14,691 bases of DNA from the NCBI GenBank assembly GCA_025360945.1, contig JANYBE010000616.1:1-14691 (forward strand). Reading direction: 5' to 3'. Of this stretch, positions 1 to 8,095 are shown piece by piece. The notes beneath the pieces were generated by a model. The model did not search any database. It was not told the DNA's origin and was given only the letters and a program-made list of their open reading frames with translations. The position numbers were made by a program, and so were the translations under genes. Origin of the DNA: Rhizobacter sp. (GTDB lineage Bacteria > Pseudomonadota > Gammaproteobacteria > Burkholderiales > Burkholderiaceae_C). Every line of letters starts with the position of its first letter. The stretch's first letter is position 1.

Positions 1-141
1 GTTCCAGGCCGCCAAGCGCCGCGCTCGCGGCTTCACTCGTTTGTCCACCATCAAGACCGTCATCTTCCTGATCGTCGGAAAACTCGACTTCCACGCTATC
101 AATCCTCACGCCCGGCAACCCACTTGAAATTCAACAGAGCC
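1..141 (+). mobile_element. Right end of an ISL3-like insertion sequence
   Basis: The transposase tail is followed at 127-141 by a stretch that reads GGCTCTGTTGAATTT on the minus strand. A GGCTCT-type terminus is typical of ISL3-family inverted repeats. Beyond 141 the sequence becomes recognisable VOC-protein coding sequence (SNYLFLTT...). I infer that the element ends at about 141 and that it replaced the first codons of the VOC gene. The other end is outside the window, so neither the repeat pair nor an 8-bp target duplication can be tested here. Confidence 0.4.
2..127 (+). CDS. ISL3-type transposase, C-terminal end (partial)
   Basis: The frame is open from the window edge to a TGA at 125-127 and encodes the last 41 residues of a protein, including AAKRRARGF, KTVIFLIVGKLDF and the ending INPHARQPT. 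This arrangement (QAAKxRARGF, then a hydrophobic stretch and GKLDF) is how I remember the C-terminus of the DDE domain of ISL3/IS204/IS1001-type transposases. That family call is from memory, not from a search. The catalytic residues lie upstream of the window, so it cannot be judged whether the element is complete. The stop falls about 14 bp before a GGCTCT-type end (on the minus strand) at about 141, which fits an IS whose transposase ends close to its terminal repeat. Confidence 0.65.
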   Translation, partial: FQAAKRRARGFTRLSTIKTVIFLIVGKLDFHAINPHARQPT

Positions 142-529
142 TCGAATTACTTGTTCCTCACCACGGCGTGTGAGCAGGCCCTCGCGTTCTACACCCAATG
201 CGATCTGGGCAACGTCGTCGAGTTGCTGAGCCATGGCGCCGACGGAATGCCCCTGAGAAACGAGTCGATGCGCGGCAAGGTGCTAGCACGCAAGATTCCA
301 GGGGCCGGGTTTGGTCTTCTATGCCTCGGACAACGACGACGCCGAACCGATGCGTGGCTCCGCTCACCTCCTGATGTTTGACAACCGTTACCGGACGAAG
401 GAGGTGTTCGAGCGCCTTGCAGACGGAGGGCGGGTGACGACGCCCATCGGCATGCAGCCTTGGCACGCCTACTACGGCAAGCTGACGGATCGCTTTGACG
501 TCCCGGGGATGCTCAATTTCCCGGAGTGA
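124..529 (+). pseudogene. VOC / glyoxalase-fold (PhnB-like) protein, frameshifted
   Basis: Two adjacent frames together make one VOC-superfamily protein of about 135 residues. The first (124-312) reads SNYLFLTTACEQALAFY, the usual first beta-strand and helix. The second (from about 314 to the TGA at 527-529) reads VFYASDNDDAEPMRGSAH and ends with the family-typical TPIGMQPWHAYYGKLTDRF and MLNFPE. Removing one G at 313-314 joins AGF directly to VFYASD, so a single-base insertion is the lesion. The TTG at 124 overlaps the transposase stop and is probably not the native start, because the first codons appear to come from the IS end. Members bind small substrates or metals in the cytoplasm, and no specific reaction can be assigned. 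The frameshift could be a sequencing error, but the 5' replacement is independent of it. Confidence 0.65.
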
Positions 530-593
530 GCGTGCGCCGTGCCAAGCACCACGGCCTTCATAGGCGAGGTGCCGAGGTCGACGCAGATCGCGG

Positions 594-1358
594 TCATGGC
601 GCCAGCCGCTGCTCGATGCGAGTGACCGGCCTGCCGCCGATGATCATCGCCAGCACCTCGTCTTCGGTCAGGTCCGCCGTCCGGTAGGTGCCGACGACCT
701 TGCCGTTCTTCATGACGCTCAGCCGGTCCGACAGTCCGAACACGTCAGGCATGTCGTGCGTGATCAGGAAGATGCTGACGCCGTCGGCCTTGAGCCGACG
801 CACGAGGTCGTGGACCATGCGTGTCTCTTCGGGCCCGAGGGCGGCGCAGGGCTCGTCCATGATTAGTACGCGTGCTTTGAAGTAGAGGGCGCGCGAGATC
901 GCGACGATCTGCCGTTGTCCGCCCGACAGCGCACGCACGGGCACGCGGATGTTCGCGAAGTTCGGGTTCAGGCGATGAAGGGTCTGGCGCGCCGCCTGCT
1001 CCATGCGGTCGTCGTCGAGCAGGCCAAAGCGCGTCACCAATTCCCGCCCGAGAAAGAGATTCGCGATTGCGTCCAGGTTGTCGGCGAGCGCCAGGGTCTG
1101 GTAGATCGTCTCGATGCCGAGCGTTTGCGAATCCGCGGGCGACGCGATCCGGGCAGGCTGCCCATCGATCACCAGTTCGCCTGCGTCCATCGGATGCGCA
1201 CCGGCCAGCATCTTCATCAGCGTGGACTTGCCGGCGCCGTTGTGCCCGAGCACCGCGACGACTTCGCCAGCGTGCAACTGCAGGCTGACATCGTCGACGG
1301 CGCGCACGCCACCAAAGGTCTTGCATGCGCCCCGAATATCGATCAATGGTGCACTCAC
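594..1358 (-). CDS. xylG: Sugar ABC transporter ATP-binding protein, single domain (XylG-like)
   Basis: A 254-residue ATPase that would power pentose uptake from the inner face of the cytoplasmic membrane. It has Walker [10 protein letters not shown] (38-46), Q-loop Q87, signature LSGGQ (144-148), Walker B VLIMDE (164-169) and H-loop H201 in [14 protein letters not shown] and [12 protein letters not shown] are typical of the ribose/xylose/fructose (CUT2) ATPases. E. coli XylG carries two such domains in about 510 residues. This protein has one, like the FrcA type, so the working enzyme is presumably a homodimer. The GTG start at 1358 overlaps the xylH-like stop by 4 bp (GTGA), so translation is probably coupled. 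It is the last gene of the operon. No hairpin with a T-run was seen after its stop. The xylose assignment rests mainly on the neighbouring binding protein. Confidence 0.88.
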   Translation of the reverse strand: MSAPLIDIRGACKTFGGVRAVDDVSLQLHAGEVVAVLGHNGAGKSTLMKMLAGAHPMDAGELVIDGQPARIASPADSQTLGIETIYQTLALADNLDAIANLFLGRELVTRFGLLDDDRMEQAARQTLHRLNPNFANIRVPVRALSGGQRQIVAISRALYFKARVLIMDEPCAALGPEETRMVHDLVRRLKADGVSIFLITHDMPDVFGLSDRLSVMKNGKVVGTYRTADLTEDEVLAMIIGGRPVTRIEQRLAP

Positions 1359-2536
1359 GTGAGCCTCTCGCCGCTGTAGCGTCGATAGACGACATCGAAG
1401 ACGACCGCCACGATCAGCACCTGGCCGATGATCACCATGCGATAGCCAATGCTCACGTCCATCAGCAACAGACCGCTCTCGAGGAACTGGATCATCAGCG
1501 CACCCAGCACCGAGCCCAAGATCGTGCCGCTTCCGCCCGAGAGCGCCACGCCGCCGATCACCGCAGCGGCTATCACGTAGAGCTCCATGTTCGTTCCGAG
1601 CGAGTTGGTGCCTGCGTTGAGGCGCGCCACCGCGACGACCGACGCCAGCGTGGTCAACGCGCCCAGCAGCAAAAAGAGCTTGATCGTCACGCGTCTGACC
1701 GGAATGCCGACCAGCAGGGCAGCCTCCGGATTGCCTCCGATAGCGAAGACGTAGCGGCCGAATCGGGTCCGCCGCACGATAAAACTGACGATCATGACGA
1801 CGACTCCCCAGATGAGCACGGGGATTGGCACTCCTTGCGCTTCAGGCTTGCCGTCGAGCTGGTAGGCATTCATCGTGGCGACGAACGCGAGCACCAGGGC
1901 GGATGTCCCAATCATCAGCGCAACGTCGAAGGTGAAGGGGCGCAGAGGGAAGCCGTGTCGGACCTTGCGTGCCCGGCGCGCCAGGCCGCTCCAGACCACC
2001 AGAGTGGTCAGTGCCGCGCCGAGGACCCAGCTGAGCAGCGGTCCGATTGAACCGTCCAGGCCTCCGCCCAGGGCGAGGAAGACCGGGTCGGTGACAGGTT
2101 GCGTCTTCCCGTCTGCCACGAGAAAGGCGGCGCCCCGAAGCGACATCATCCCGCCCAAGGTGACGACGAACGAGGGGACGCCCACCACGGCCGTCAGCCA
2201 GCCTTGGTAGAGCGCGATCGCGAGCGCGAGTCCCATGCCCGCCAGCGACGCCGCAACCCAGTGCCAGCCTTTGGAATACATCAAGAACGCGACCAGTACA
2301 CCGACACAGCCGAGTACCGAACCAACCGAGAGATCGATCTGACGCGCCACGATGATCAGCGTGATGGCGGTGACCACAATGCCGTCGACGGCGGTCTGCT
2401 GCGCGACGTTGTACAGGTTTTCCGGAGCGAGGAAGGTGCCGGTCGCGAGATGGAAGATGATGGCCATTGCCGCAAGCACGACAGCCATCAAGGCCAAGCG
2501 CAGATCGAGCGCGCTGATTTGAAGTTTGCTGTTCAT
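1355..2536 (-). CDS. xylH: Sugar ABC transporter permease (XylH-like)
   Basis: A 393-residue, very hydrophobic inner-membrane protein of the CUT2 permease family (BPD_transp_2), of the size of E. coli XylH. The N-terminal helix ([15 protein letters not shown]) is followed by the conserved region [10 protein letters not shown] and [12 protein letters not shown]. Near the C-terminal half, [16 protein letters not shown] is the cytoplasmic loop that contacts the ATPase. The long central stretch [17 protein letters not shown] is the charged insert found in XylH-type permeases. It forms the pore through which sugar released by the periplasmic binding protein crosses the membrane. The ATG at 2536 is 63 bp downstream of the xylF-like stop, with a stem-loop between. 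The purine-rich signal just before the ATG is weak, so expression may be lower than that of the binding protein. Confidence 0.9.
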   Translation of the reverse strand: MNSKLQISALDLRLALMAVVLAAMAIIFHLATGTFLAPENLYNVAQQTAVDGIVVTAITLIIVARQIDLSVGSVLGCVGVLVAFLMYSKGWHWVAASLAGMGLALAIALYQGWLTAVVGVPSFVVTLGGMMSLRGAAFLVADGKTQPVTDPVFLALGGGLDGSIGPLLSWVLGAALTTLVVWSGLARRARKVRHGFPLRPFTFDVALMIGTSALVLAFVATMNAYQLDGKPEAQGVPIPVLIWGVVVMIVSFIVRRTRFGRYVFAIGGNPEAALLVGIPVRRVTIKLFLLLGALTTLASVVAVARLNAGTNSLGTNMELYVIAAAVIGGVALSGGSGTILGSVLGALMIQFLESGLLLMDVSIGYRMVIIGQVLIVAVVFDVVYRRYSGERLT

Positions 2537-2546
2537 GTCACGTCAG

Positions 2547-2570
2547 GCAGACCCGCGAGGGCGGATCTGC
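2547..2570 (-). promoter_or_regulatory. Intercistronic stem-loop between xylF- and xylH-like genes
   Basis: The arms are GCAGATCCGC and GCGGGTCTGC on the minus strand, separated by a 4-base loop. In minus-strand RNA all ten positions pair (nine Watson-Crick and one G-U). On the opposite strand the same position would be a C-A mismatch, so the structure suits this transcript. No U-run follows, so it is unlikely to be a full terminator. Hairpins at this place in binding-protein operons, as between malE and malF, protect the upstream message and lower expression of the permease. That role is inferred here. Confidence 0.55.
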
Positions 2571-2599
2571 CATCAAGGAGTTGAGGAACAACGGTGGGA

Positions 2600-3625
2600 C
2601 TATTTGCACGCCGCAGGCGCTCTATCCTTGGCGACACCCTTGCAGGCCTCGGACTTCGTGATCCAGCCGGCCTTGATGACCACGTCGAGGTTGTCGCGCG
2701 TGATGGAAACCGGCTTCAGGAATTTCGATTGCAGAGGAACCTTCTTCTCGCCATCTGCCCAAGTCACCGCGCCCTCGATTTTCTTGCCAGCTGCCAACGC
2801 GACTGCGGCCGCGGCGGCCTCGCGACCGAGCACCCGAGCGTCCTTCCACACCGAGACGGTCTGCGTGCCGAGCGCGACGCGATTGAGCGCGGCGTGGTCG
2901 CCGTCCTGTCCCGATACCGGCACGCCCTTCATGCCTCGGGCCGACAACGCAGCGATCACGCCGCCTGCGGTCCCGTCGTTCGAAGCGACGACGGCATCGA
3001 CCTTGCCGCCGTTTCGCGTCAGGATCTGCTCCATATTCTTTTGCGCGGTCTCGGGCTTCCATCCATCGGTGTACTCCTCGCCGACGACCTTGATGTCGCC
3101 CTTTTTGATGGCGTCGGCGAGCACCTCACCCTGGCCGTCGCGCAGGAAGTTGGCGTTCGGGTCGGTCGGCGATCCCTTGATGAAGACATAGTTGCCCTTG
3201 GGCTTGACCTTGAACACACCACGCGCCTGCTCGCGGCCGACTTCCTTGTTGTCGAACGTGATGTAGAAGACGCCGGGTTGCTCGATCAGGCGGTCGTAGG
3301 CGATGACGGGCAGGTTCTTCGCCTTCGCCTTGGCGAGCGCTGGAACGATCGCGTCCTTGTCCATCGCCAGGATGATCAAGGTGGTCGCCCCCTTGGTTAT
3401 CAGCCCATCGATGTCGGCGATCTGCTTCTCCGGCGAACCGCCGGCATCCGCGCTCACGTACTTAGCGCCGAGCCTGGCGAGTTCGGCCTTGATGGCTGCC
3501 TCGTCGGTCTTCCAGCGCTCTTCCTGGAAGTTGGACCAGCTGACGCCGACAACGGCTTGCGCCGAAGCGAGTGTGCAGCAGGCTCCGATGACCACGCCGG
3601 TCAGGATCTTGTGTGCGAGATTCAT
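2600..3625 (-). CDS. xylF: Periplasmic xylose/pentose-binding protein (XylF-like)
   Basis: A 341-residue substrate-binding protein of the periplasmic-binding-protein type 1 (ribose-binding-like) fold. Residues 1 to about 22-24 form a signal peptide (basic MNLAHK, hydrophobic core, ASAQA), so the mature protein is periplasmic. Motifs that match XylF as I remember it are EERWKTD (35-41), AYDR (109-112), YITFDN (121-126), [33 protein letters not shown] and GTQTVSVWK. Together these are much more specific to D-xylose binding proteins than to RbsB or AraF. The ATG at 3625 is preceded by GGAG at a 7-base gap. The gene lies 78 bp downstream of the ROK repressor gene and heads the transport genes. 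The exact sugar (xylose, or another pentose or aldose) cannot be fixed from sequence alone. Confidence 0.88.
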   Translation of the reverse strand: MNLAHKILTGVVIGACCTLASAQAVVGVSWSNFQEERWKTDEAAIKAELARLGAKYVSADAGGSPEKQIADIDGLITKGATTLIILAMDKDAIVPALAKAKAKNLPVIAYDRLIEQPGVFYITFDNKEVGREQARGVFKVKPKGNYVFIKGSPTDPNANFLRDGQGEVLADAIKKGDIKVVGEEYTDGWKPETAQKNMEQILTRNGGKVDAVVASNDGTAGGVIAALSARGMKGVPVSGQDGDHAALNRVALGTQTVSVWKDARVLGREAAAAAVALAAGKKIEGAVTWADGEKKVPLQSKFLKPVSITRDNLDVVIKAGWITKSEACKGVAKDRAPAACK

Positions 3626-3703
3626 GGCTTGTCTCCAGTTGTTGGTTTGGTGTGGCTTGCGCTTGATGCGCGTCCGACACAGAGCGGTGGTCGGGCAGTT
3701 GGT

Positions 3704-4990
3704 TTAGATCGCAGTCCGTCTCACTGCGGTTTGATTGGAGGCATCGTCGAAGTCATGGCGCGAGGCCGACGCAACGATTTCCGCCGACTCATCCAGGCGT
3801 TGCAGCACGAGCGAGGCCGCGCCGCGCGCCCAGGCTTCGCTGCCCTCGTGGCCGATGACGAGAGGCACGCTGCCGCGATGGGGCAGTGCCATCGCGTCGT
3901 CCATCGCGGCGCGAAGCGGTGCCTCGAACAGCTCGATTGCCACCTGGCGCCCTCCGTCCAGGATCACCAATTGCGGGGCAAGCAGATTCACCACGTTGCC
4001 TATCCAAATCCCGAGCTGTCGTCCTTGGCGTTCGAATATCTGGAGCGCCTGCGAATTCCCGTCGCGCGCCGCGCACGCCAGCCGGTCATATGCAGCCTCG
4101 ATCGCTTGGGGTGGTAGATCTCCCGCCGGCAGCAGGCCAGCCTCTTGACCCTGTTGCACGATGGCGTAGTGCGCGACGTAAGCCTCGAGGCAGCCACGCT
4201 TGCCGCAATGGCACTGGCGACCGCCGGCCTCGATCTGCATGTGGCCGAGTTCGGCGGCCAGGCCGGCGCGACCTCGATACAACTCGCCGTTGATCATCAT
4301 GCCCAGGCCGAGGCCCTGCTCGAGCGTGACCACCGCAACGTTCGAGAGCCGTGCGGCCTGACCGAACCACTGCTCGGCCAGCGCGCGAATATTGGCCTCG
4401 TTCTCGACGAAGACCGGGACACCCAATTCCTTGGCGATGGATGCGGAGAAGTTCCGAACCGCTGTTGGGCCGTCAGTCGCAAAGACGGCGGACCAGTGCA
4501 CGACATCCCCCATCGAGTCGACGAAGCCGGGCAGTGCGACACCGACACCGGCTAATCGCGCCGTGATGAGTGCGCCGCCCGCGTCGGTGACACAGGCACG
4601 CACCTCCTTGACCAGTCGTCTGACGAGGGCCGTCTTTTGCATCGGCGTGACCAAGGGGGCGCTGCGCGTTCGGCGCACGACGCCGGCGAAGTCGGTGAGC
4701 GTGACGGTGAGTTGGTACAGTGAAATGTTGACGCCGACGACCCATACGAAGTCCGGATTCAACGCCAGTTCGCGTTCACGGCGTCCGCCGCCCGCGGCAG
4801 GTCGAACGCCGACCTCGACCAGCGCGCCGCTTTCGAGCAGGCGACGCGTGAGCGAAGAGACAGCTGGCTGGCTCAATCCGGTTGGAACGCCGATTTCTGC
4901 GCGCGACATCGGAACGCCATTTCGGCGCACGGCGTGCAGCACCTGGTAGAGGTGCAGTTGAGAGATGTGACGCGAGCTGAGGCGGGCCAT
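3704..4990 (-). CDS. xylR: ROK-family transcriptional repressor (XylR-like)
   Basis: A 428-residue cytoplasmic regulator. Residues about 8-61 form a winged helix-turn-helix (SRAEIGVPTGLSQPAVSSLTRRLLESGAL). Residues about 80-400 form a ROK sugar-kinase-like domain, with VALPGFVDSMGDVVHWS, the FVENEAN stretch, AELGH and the zinc motif C260-x-C262-GKRG-C267-LE with H250. ROK repressors of this length, including XylR, NagC and Mlc types, release DNA when sugar or a sugar phosphate binds. The ATG at 4990 has AAAGG about 5 bases upstream. The gene comes first in the run that continues into the xylF-, xylH- and xylG-like genes, so it probably controls this operon and itself through the palindrome just upstream. 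The symbol is given by context; orthology to Firmicute XylR is not claimed. Confidence 0.85.
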   Translation of the reverse strand: MARLSSRHISQLHLYQVLHAVRRNGVPMSRAEIGVPTGLSQPAVSSLTRRLLESGALVEVGVRPAAGGGRRERELALNPDFVWVVGVNISLYQLTVTLTDFAGVVRRTRSAPLVTPMQKTALVRRLVKEVRACVTDAGGALITARLAGVGVALPGFVDSMGDVVHWSAVFATDGPTAVRNFSASIAKELGVPVFVENEANIRALAEQWFGQAARLSNVAVVTLEQGLGLGMMINGELYRGRAGLAAELGHMQIEAGGRQCHCGKRGCLEAYVAHYAIVQQGQEAGLLPAGDLPPQAIEAAYDRLACAARDGNSQALQIFERQGRQLGIWIGNVVNLLAPQLVILDGGRQVAIELFEAPLRAAMDDAMALPHRGSVPLVIGHEGSEAWARGAASLVLQRLDESAEIVASASRHDFDDASNQTAVRRTAI

Positions 4991-5028
4991 GCGGGCCTTT
5001 GATCAGTGAACACTCGAAACCATTCGAC

Positions 5029-5056
5029 ATATTATTTCGTCGAAATATTAGAGCAA
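5029..5056 (-). promoter_or_regulatory. Putative promoter of the ROK-xylFHG operon
   Basis: Reading the minus strand, TTGCTC (5056-5051) and TAATAT (5034-5029) are separated by 16 bp and lie about 38 bp ahead of the repressor ATG. The -10 matches consensus at four of six positions and the -35 only in its TTG. The stretch is conspicuously AT-rich in a GC-rich window, which supports its use as a control region. Confidence 0.4.
5033..5047. promoter_or_regulatory. Perfect 15-bp palindrome, likely ROK repressor operator
   Basis: TATTTCG-T-CGAAATA is a perfect inverted repeat with a one-base centre. It occupies the spacer between the proposed -35 and -10. TTT and AAA half-sites resemble operators of NagC/Mlc-type ROK proteins. 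A weaker related repeat, CGAA-4 bp-TTCG, lies at 5015-5026, closer to the gene. Binding by the adjacent repressor is inferred from position and symmetry. Confidence 0.55.
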
Positions 5057-5186
5057 CAGGACTTTCCCTCCTCGGGCTTGCTCTAGCGTTCCAGCGTCGC
5101 GCCAACCACGGCTGCCCGATCCCTGGGCTTACTTCAACGCGGGCCGGCGCCCGTCTCCCTTAGCGCAGCTCACCGGGAGCACGGGC

Positions 5187-6805
5187 TCAGACGGGTGCCG
5201 ACTCCGTTGGCTTGGCCCTGTACATCGACTCGTCACTGCGCTGAAGCATCGACGCTGCGGTGTCGCCGGCGCGCAATTCGCTCAAGCCCAGGCTCACCGA
5301 AATCCGGAGGCCGGGCGCTACGGATTCCCAATCGAAGGTGGCCACGGCCTCCCGGATGCGCCCGCAAATCTGCTGCGCCAGTTGCTCGGTGGCGTCGTCG
5401 AACATGATGGCAAACCGTCACCGGCCCAGCGCGCGGGCAGGTCGTTCTCGCGCACTTCGGACGACATGAGGGCGGCAACCGTTTTGAGCACGCGATCACC
5501 GACACTGTGCGTGAAACGGTCGTTCACCGACTTGAACTTGTCGACGTCGACCATCGCCACCGTGAGCGGTCGATCGGCCGCAACACAGACCTGAAGTCGC
5601 TCCGCCAACGCTTGCTCGAAGTGTCGGCGGTTGGCCATTCCCGTCAGGGCGTCCTCCAGCGACCAGCGCTCGAACTGCTTGGACGCGACTAGCGCCTGCT
5701 GCAGGTGCCGCTTGCTCTGGCGCGCGCCAAGCTGCCAGGAGACGAGCGACTCCCGGCTGCCCAGGCCTTCTGCAACCACGCGGCGCTCACGTCGCCTCAG
5801 AGCGCGATGCTCACGCCGAGCCTTGTCGTTCTTGCCTTGCAATTCGAAGACCTGCGCCAGCAGAAGATGCGCCCTGCAGGCGAGCTGCTCGTGCTCGACT
5901 GCCAGTGCCATCTCCCGCATTTCGGTCAACTCTCGCTCGGCGCCGGCCCAGTCCTGCTGCGCCCACGCCAATTCCGCGGCGCTCCAGCGCACGAAGGAGT
6001 CGAGCCATGTTATGACGCCGGACAGCGAACGCGTTGCTGAGTCAAGCGCCAGCCGCGCGGCAGCAAAGTCGCCCCGCCATGCGGCCACCAGCACCGAAGA
6101 CGCATGCGTTATCGTCCGCGCCATTGACTGAAGCCCCGGCAACACCGGTGTCCCGCGGCCAGACTGCTCGAGCTGCCGACACTCATCGGCCAGCTCCTGC
6201 AGCCTCTTCAGGCTTTTCATGGTGCCTGTCTGGTAGCGCTCGTCGAGCAGGCGCGTCGCCTCGACCCACACCTGGTTGAGTCGCGGCTGGTAGATGCTTA
6301 CCGCAGGCACACAGCGCCGCGCGGCCTGAACGGCCATCTCGAACGACGCGTCCGCGCGATCGTGGTCGCCGCTCCACGAGTACGCAAGGCCGAGGCAGTT
6401 GTGCGCGAGGACGGTCTGGGGTTGCGAGACCTTTGTGTCGCACAGGCGCACGCACAGCAGCGCAGCCTCCACCGCCTCGTCGTTCCGGCCCAGTAGCATG
6501 CACACGTGCGCGAGGGTCGTGAGGGCATTAGCCTCGCCCTGAACGTCGCCAAGTTGCTCGAATAGCTGGGCCGCCCGGTGGCTCGCTTGGCTGGCGCGTC
6601 GGAGTCGAGAGCCGATCCGGTCGCAATGCGCCAGACACGCCAGCGCGCGAGCTTCGGCATGCTGGGTCAGCCCTTTCGTGTCTGTCAGAACAGCCTGCGC
6701 CAGGCCGCGCGCCTTCTGGATATGCCCTTCGTCCAGAGCCGCGTAAGCGGCGGCAAGAACGACGTCCGGGTTGTCGCCGGCGCCATCTTGAATGTGTCGT
6801 GTCAC
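5187..6805 (-). pseudogene. TPR-GGDEF diguanylate cyclase, frameshifted in the GGDEF motif
   Basis: The intact form would be a soluble protein of about 540 residues that makes cyclic-di-GMP from two GTP. Residues 1 to about 370 are helical TPR-like repeats, for example GDVQGEANALTTLAHVCMLL and AHNCLGLAYSWSGDHDRA. There is no signal peptide or membrane segment. The GGDEF domain begins at SLEDALTGMANRRHF and has VAMVDVDKFKSVND and the I-site RxxD as REND, five residues before the signature. The frame reads RWAGD (D463) and then goes wrong. In the next frame it resumes FAIMFDD and continues through ISVSLGLSEL and SDESMYRAK to a stop at 5187. One base is missing at about 5415-5416, where GAC-GAG-TTT should stand. 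The GTG start at 6805 has AGGTGG about 9 bases upstream. A sequencing error is possible. Confidence 0.75.
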
Positions 6806-7119
6806 TCCGAGACCACCTGCCGTCGACGATCGCTGCCGATCGAGCGGGAATGCCGAACCGCGTCAAATTTCATGGAACCACCTCACCAAACGCCACCGGC
6901 TCGAGGGAATCACCGCCTCGCGGGAACGTGCGCGTCGGTCTCGAAGACTGGCCGCCCGAACGAGGGGGCCTTGGGGCGCGTCCACGGGGCGAATCGACTC
7001 GATTGTTCAAAAGCAATCCTATCGGAAACCGCACCGAGAAAGTGTGAACTCCCCCTCACTCTTCTTCTCCTCGAGGACGTTCGGAGAGCGCTGGAGCACC
7101 AGGAGAGACCTCGTCGGGC
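6806..7119. other. Gene-free stretch between the GGDEF gene and the oxidase remnant
   Basis: No convincing coding frame was seen on either strand; the open frames here are short and lack family motifs. It presumably carries the promoter of the minus-strand GGDEF gene. The only structure that stood out is a 13-bp palindrome, AATCGA-C-TCGATT, at 6992-7004, followed by a short AT-richer stretch. No terminator with a T-run was recognised. The missing N-terminal half of the oxidase is not present here. Confidence 0.5.
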
Positions 7120-8095
7120 TCGCATTCGTGCGCGATGCGCGGCGGCACCGGCGGCAATTTCGGCGTGCTGTTGTAGGTGCGCTACCAGCTTCGTACGCTG
7201 GCGCAGGTGTTCGGCTGGGCGCTGATCTGGCCACTTCAGACCGAAGCGGACTTCGAGAACGCGACGGGCGCTGAAGACGGTGCAGTCGGACTACATGCTG
7301 CAGAACCTGTCGACCGCGCTGACCATCCAGGTGTCGCTATGCTACTGGCCCGGCACGCAGGGTGGGTTGCCACCGGGCGGGCCGCAACAGCCCTATCTGA
7401 TGATGCGTGGCCTGTATGTCGGGTCGCAGAGCGAGGGTCAGGCGGTGATCCAGCCCTTGTGCAATCTGCCCGGTGCGATCACGCAGAGGGTGAAGATGAC
7501 CAGCTTCTACAACCTCAACAACGAACTGCTGAACGTGCCGTACGGCATGCCGTGCCTTCCGCCAGGCAGCCCGATTCCATGCGAAGACAAGGCCTCGCGT
7601 TACGTGACACGCGCGCTCGCCCCGACCGAGTGGCGCGGGTTGCTTAACTACTTCGTGATTGCGCCGAACGAGATGACTACTTCTACATGGAGTTCAATGG
7701 CGGTGCGATCAACGCGTATCCGCCGCAGGGCAATGCGTTCGTGCACCGCAGTGCTGCGTTCAACGCGGTGCTCGACGTGTTCATGGTTCGCCGAGGCGGA
7801 CCGAGCCGCGTCCGAGAACTTTCTGCTCGGCTGGATGGCCTACATGGCGCCGATGTGGAACGGCGAGATCTACCAGAACTACCCGCGCCTGAACGAGCCG
7901 AACTACGCCGCCGCCTATTGGTCAGATGCCCAGGCCGGCCTGTATGCGGTGAAGACAAAGTACGACCCGACGCATGCCTTCCGCTTCGCACAAGAGGTCT
8001 CTCCGCCGATGCCGCCGGGCGGCGGGATCGGGCCGGTGATCATCTTGCCGCCATGGCTGCAACAGGCGCTGGATCAGCCGATCAAGTACGGCCCG
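7120..8095 (+). pseudogene. FAD-linked oxidase (berberine-bridge type), decayed C-terminal part
   Basis: The pieces read as the later half of an FAD-binding oxidoreductase of the PCMH/BBE class. The first is AMRGGTGGNFGVLL, the glycine-rich FAD loop. The last is the BBE tail YQNYPRLNEPNYAAAYWSDAQ and VKTKYDPTHAFRF. Four lesions are visible: a TAG at 7174-7176 where Q would be expected, an extra G near 7266-7268 (ENAT then ALKTVQSDYM), a missing base near 7673 (PNE then DYFYMEFNGGAI) and a compensating extra base near 7784 (DVFM then FAEAD). The N-terminal FAD-binding half, with any covalent His, is absent upstream. After a Pro/Gly-rich tail the frame loses sense at about 8090, where it meets the broken deaminase gene. 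The gene cannot make an active enzyme. The original substrate is unknown. Confidence 0.7.

Noticed and set aside
3570..3585. A possible lipobox (IGAC) in the binding-protein signal peptide.
   Set aside because: A signal peptidase I site (ASA or AQA) follows at the right distance and XylF relatives are soluble periplasmic proteins, so a lipoprotein is less likely.
2594..4117. A 507-codon open frame on the plus strand opposite the binding-protein and repressor genes.
   Set aside because: It is the antisense shadow of two strongly recognisable genes in GC-rich DNA and has no family motifs of its own.
5003..5013. AGTGTTCAC near the repressor start also occurs near 10577-10585, upstream of the SDR gene, and might be a shared operator.
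   Set aside because: A single 9-mer match in opposite orientation, without symmetry, is expected by chance in a window this size.
5140..5153. CGGGC-CGGC-GCCCG hairpin just after the GGDEF gene as a terminator.
   Set aside because: The stem is only 5 bp and is not followed by a T-run on the gene strand.
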